This document shows, piece by piece, positions 14,127 to 14,361 of a stretch of 14,361 nt of DNA. The notes under the pieces are model-generated. The model was given only the letters and a program-made list of their open reading frames with translations. It did not search any database and was not told the origin of the DNA. A program made the position numbers and the translations under genes. Every line of letters starts with the position of its first letter. The first letter of the stretch is position 1. This stretch comes from Clostridia bacterium DTU080 (GTDB lineage Bacteria > Bacillota > Limnochordia > DTU080), in the NCBI GenBank assembly GCA_001513395.1, contig LFTP01000282.1, positions 1 to 14,361 on the forward strand, read 5' to 3'.

Positions 14127-14361
14127 CTAGCGCGGGTCTTTGAGCCAGTTGTTCAGCTGCACATCCCAGTCGGCGATCACCTGCGGAATGGGTTTGCGAC
14201 CGTCTGCGATGGCATTGACTCCGTCTACGATAGCCTGTATGCCTTCGCCGTAAACGGCCGGCAGACCGCGCGCCGTGCCGATGGCATCGAGGAAGACCCG
14301 ACGATTTTTGGGATACTCCCACTGCTGCATCCAGACCGTCTGAGATACCCGCCTATGCGGT
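14127..14361 (-). CDS. Probable ABC-transporter extracellular solute-binding protein, C-terminal end (runs off the right edge)
   Basis: The minus strand is open from the right edge to a TAG at 14127-14129, giving 78 residues. The sequence ends with a helix-rich stretch: an aromatic and basic WEYPKNRRVFLDAIGTA, then VYGEGIQAIVDGVNAIADG, then a Pro-containing turn and a final helix WDVQLNNWLK. This pattern, with a variable loop, a long helix holding a D-G-x-N-A-I-x-D-G-x-K-P-I run, and a last amphipathic helix, is typical of the C-terminus of family-1 extracellular sugar-binding proteins. If so, the full protein would be a lipoprotein of roughly 400 residues or more that delivers a sugar to an ABC permease. 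The signal peptide and ligand-binding core lie outside the window. The gene converges on trpA across a hairpin. A link to the glycan locus is possible but unproven. Confidence 0.55.
   Translation of the reverse strand, partial: PHRRVSQTVWMQQWEYPKNRRVFLDAIGTARGLPAVYGEGIQAIVDGVNAIADGRKPIPQVIADWDVQLNNWLKDPR

Noticed and set aside
1..14361. Mobile elements, CRISPR arrays, tRNA or rRNA genes
   Set aside because: No transposase or integrase motifs, regularly spaced direct repeats, or tRNA/rRNA-like sequences were seen on reading the window.

Overview
The window reads as chromosomal DNA from a Gram-positive-type bacterium, most likely a moderately GC-rich member of the Bacillota. The basis is the gene order trpE-D-C-F-B-A without a trpG, strong GGAGG-type ribosome binding sites, and a trp leader that carries a near-perfect array of (G/U)AG triplets of the kind bound by TRAP (MtrB), a regulator known from Bacillus and relatives. 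The exact lineage cannot be told from the sequence. I see no mobile element, CRISPR array, tRNA or rRNA.

Region 1 (1-3043, minus strand): the N-terminal part of a DedA/VTT-family membrane protein runs off the left edge. Upstream of it is a compact minus-strand run, transcribed right to left: a Gfo/Idh/MocA sugar-type oxidoreductase, an M14-family zinc carboxypeptidase without a signal peptide, and a small histidine-rich cupin.

Region 2 (3044-7644): a 159-bp divergent intergenic region with a perfect 10-bp inverted repeat separates that run from a plus-strand pair. The pair is a short cytosolic protein of the neutral/alkaline ceramidase N-terminal-domain family and, overlapping it by 4 bp, a secreted 1094-residue heparinase II/III-like polysaccharide lyase with accessory beta domains. 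The five genes around this shared control region look like an uncharacterised glycan-degradation locus: an exported lyase, then cytosolic hydrolases and an oxidoreductase. The substrate cannot be told from sequence.

Region 3 (7645-14087): a boundary hairpin, a near-consensus sigma-A promoter, a TRAP-type leader (5' stem-loop, nine GAG/UAG triplets plus AAG flanks, candidate antiterminator, terminator-like hairpin, hairpin over the trpE ribosome binding site), then trpE, trpD, trpC, trpF, trpB and trpA. The genes are tightly packed, four of the five junctions overlap, and a clear terminator hairpin follows. Together they convert chorismate to tryptophan; the glutaminase subunit of anthranilate synthase must be encoded elsewhere. 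TrpE has a striking local anomaly: its conserved RND motif is lost in a way that looks like two compensating one-base indels.

Region 4 (14127-end, minus strand): the C-terminal end of a probable ABC-transporter extracellular sugar-binding protein, convergent with trpA.
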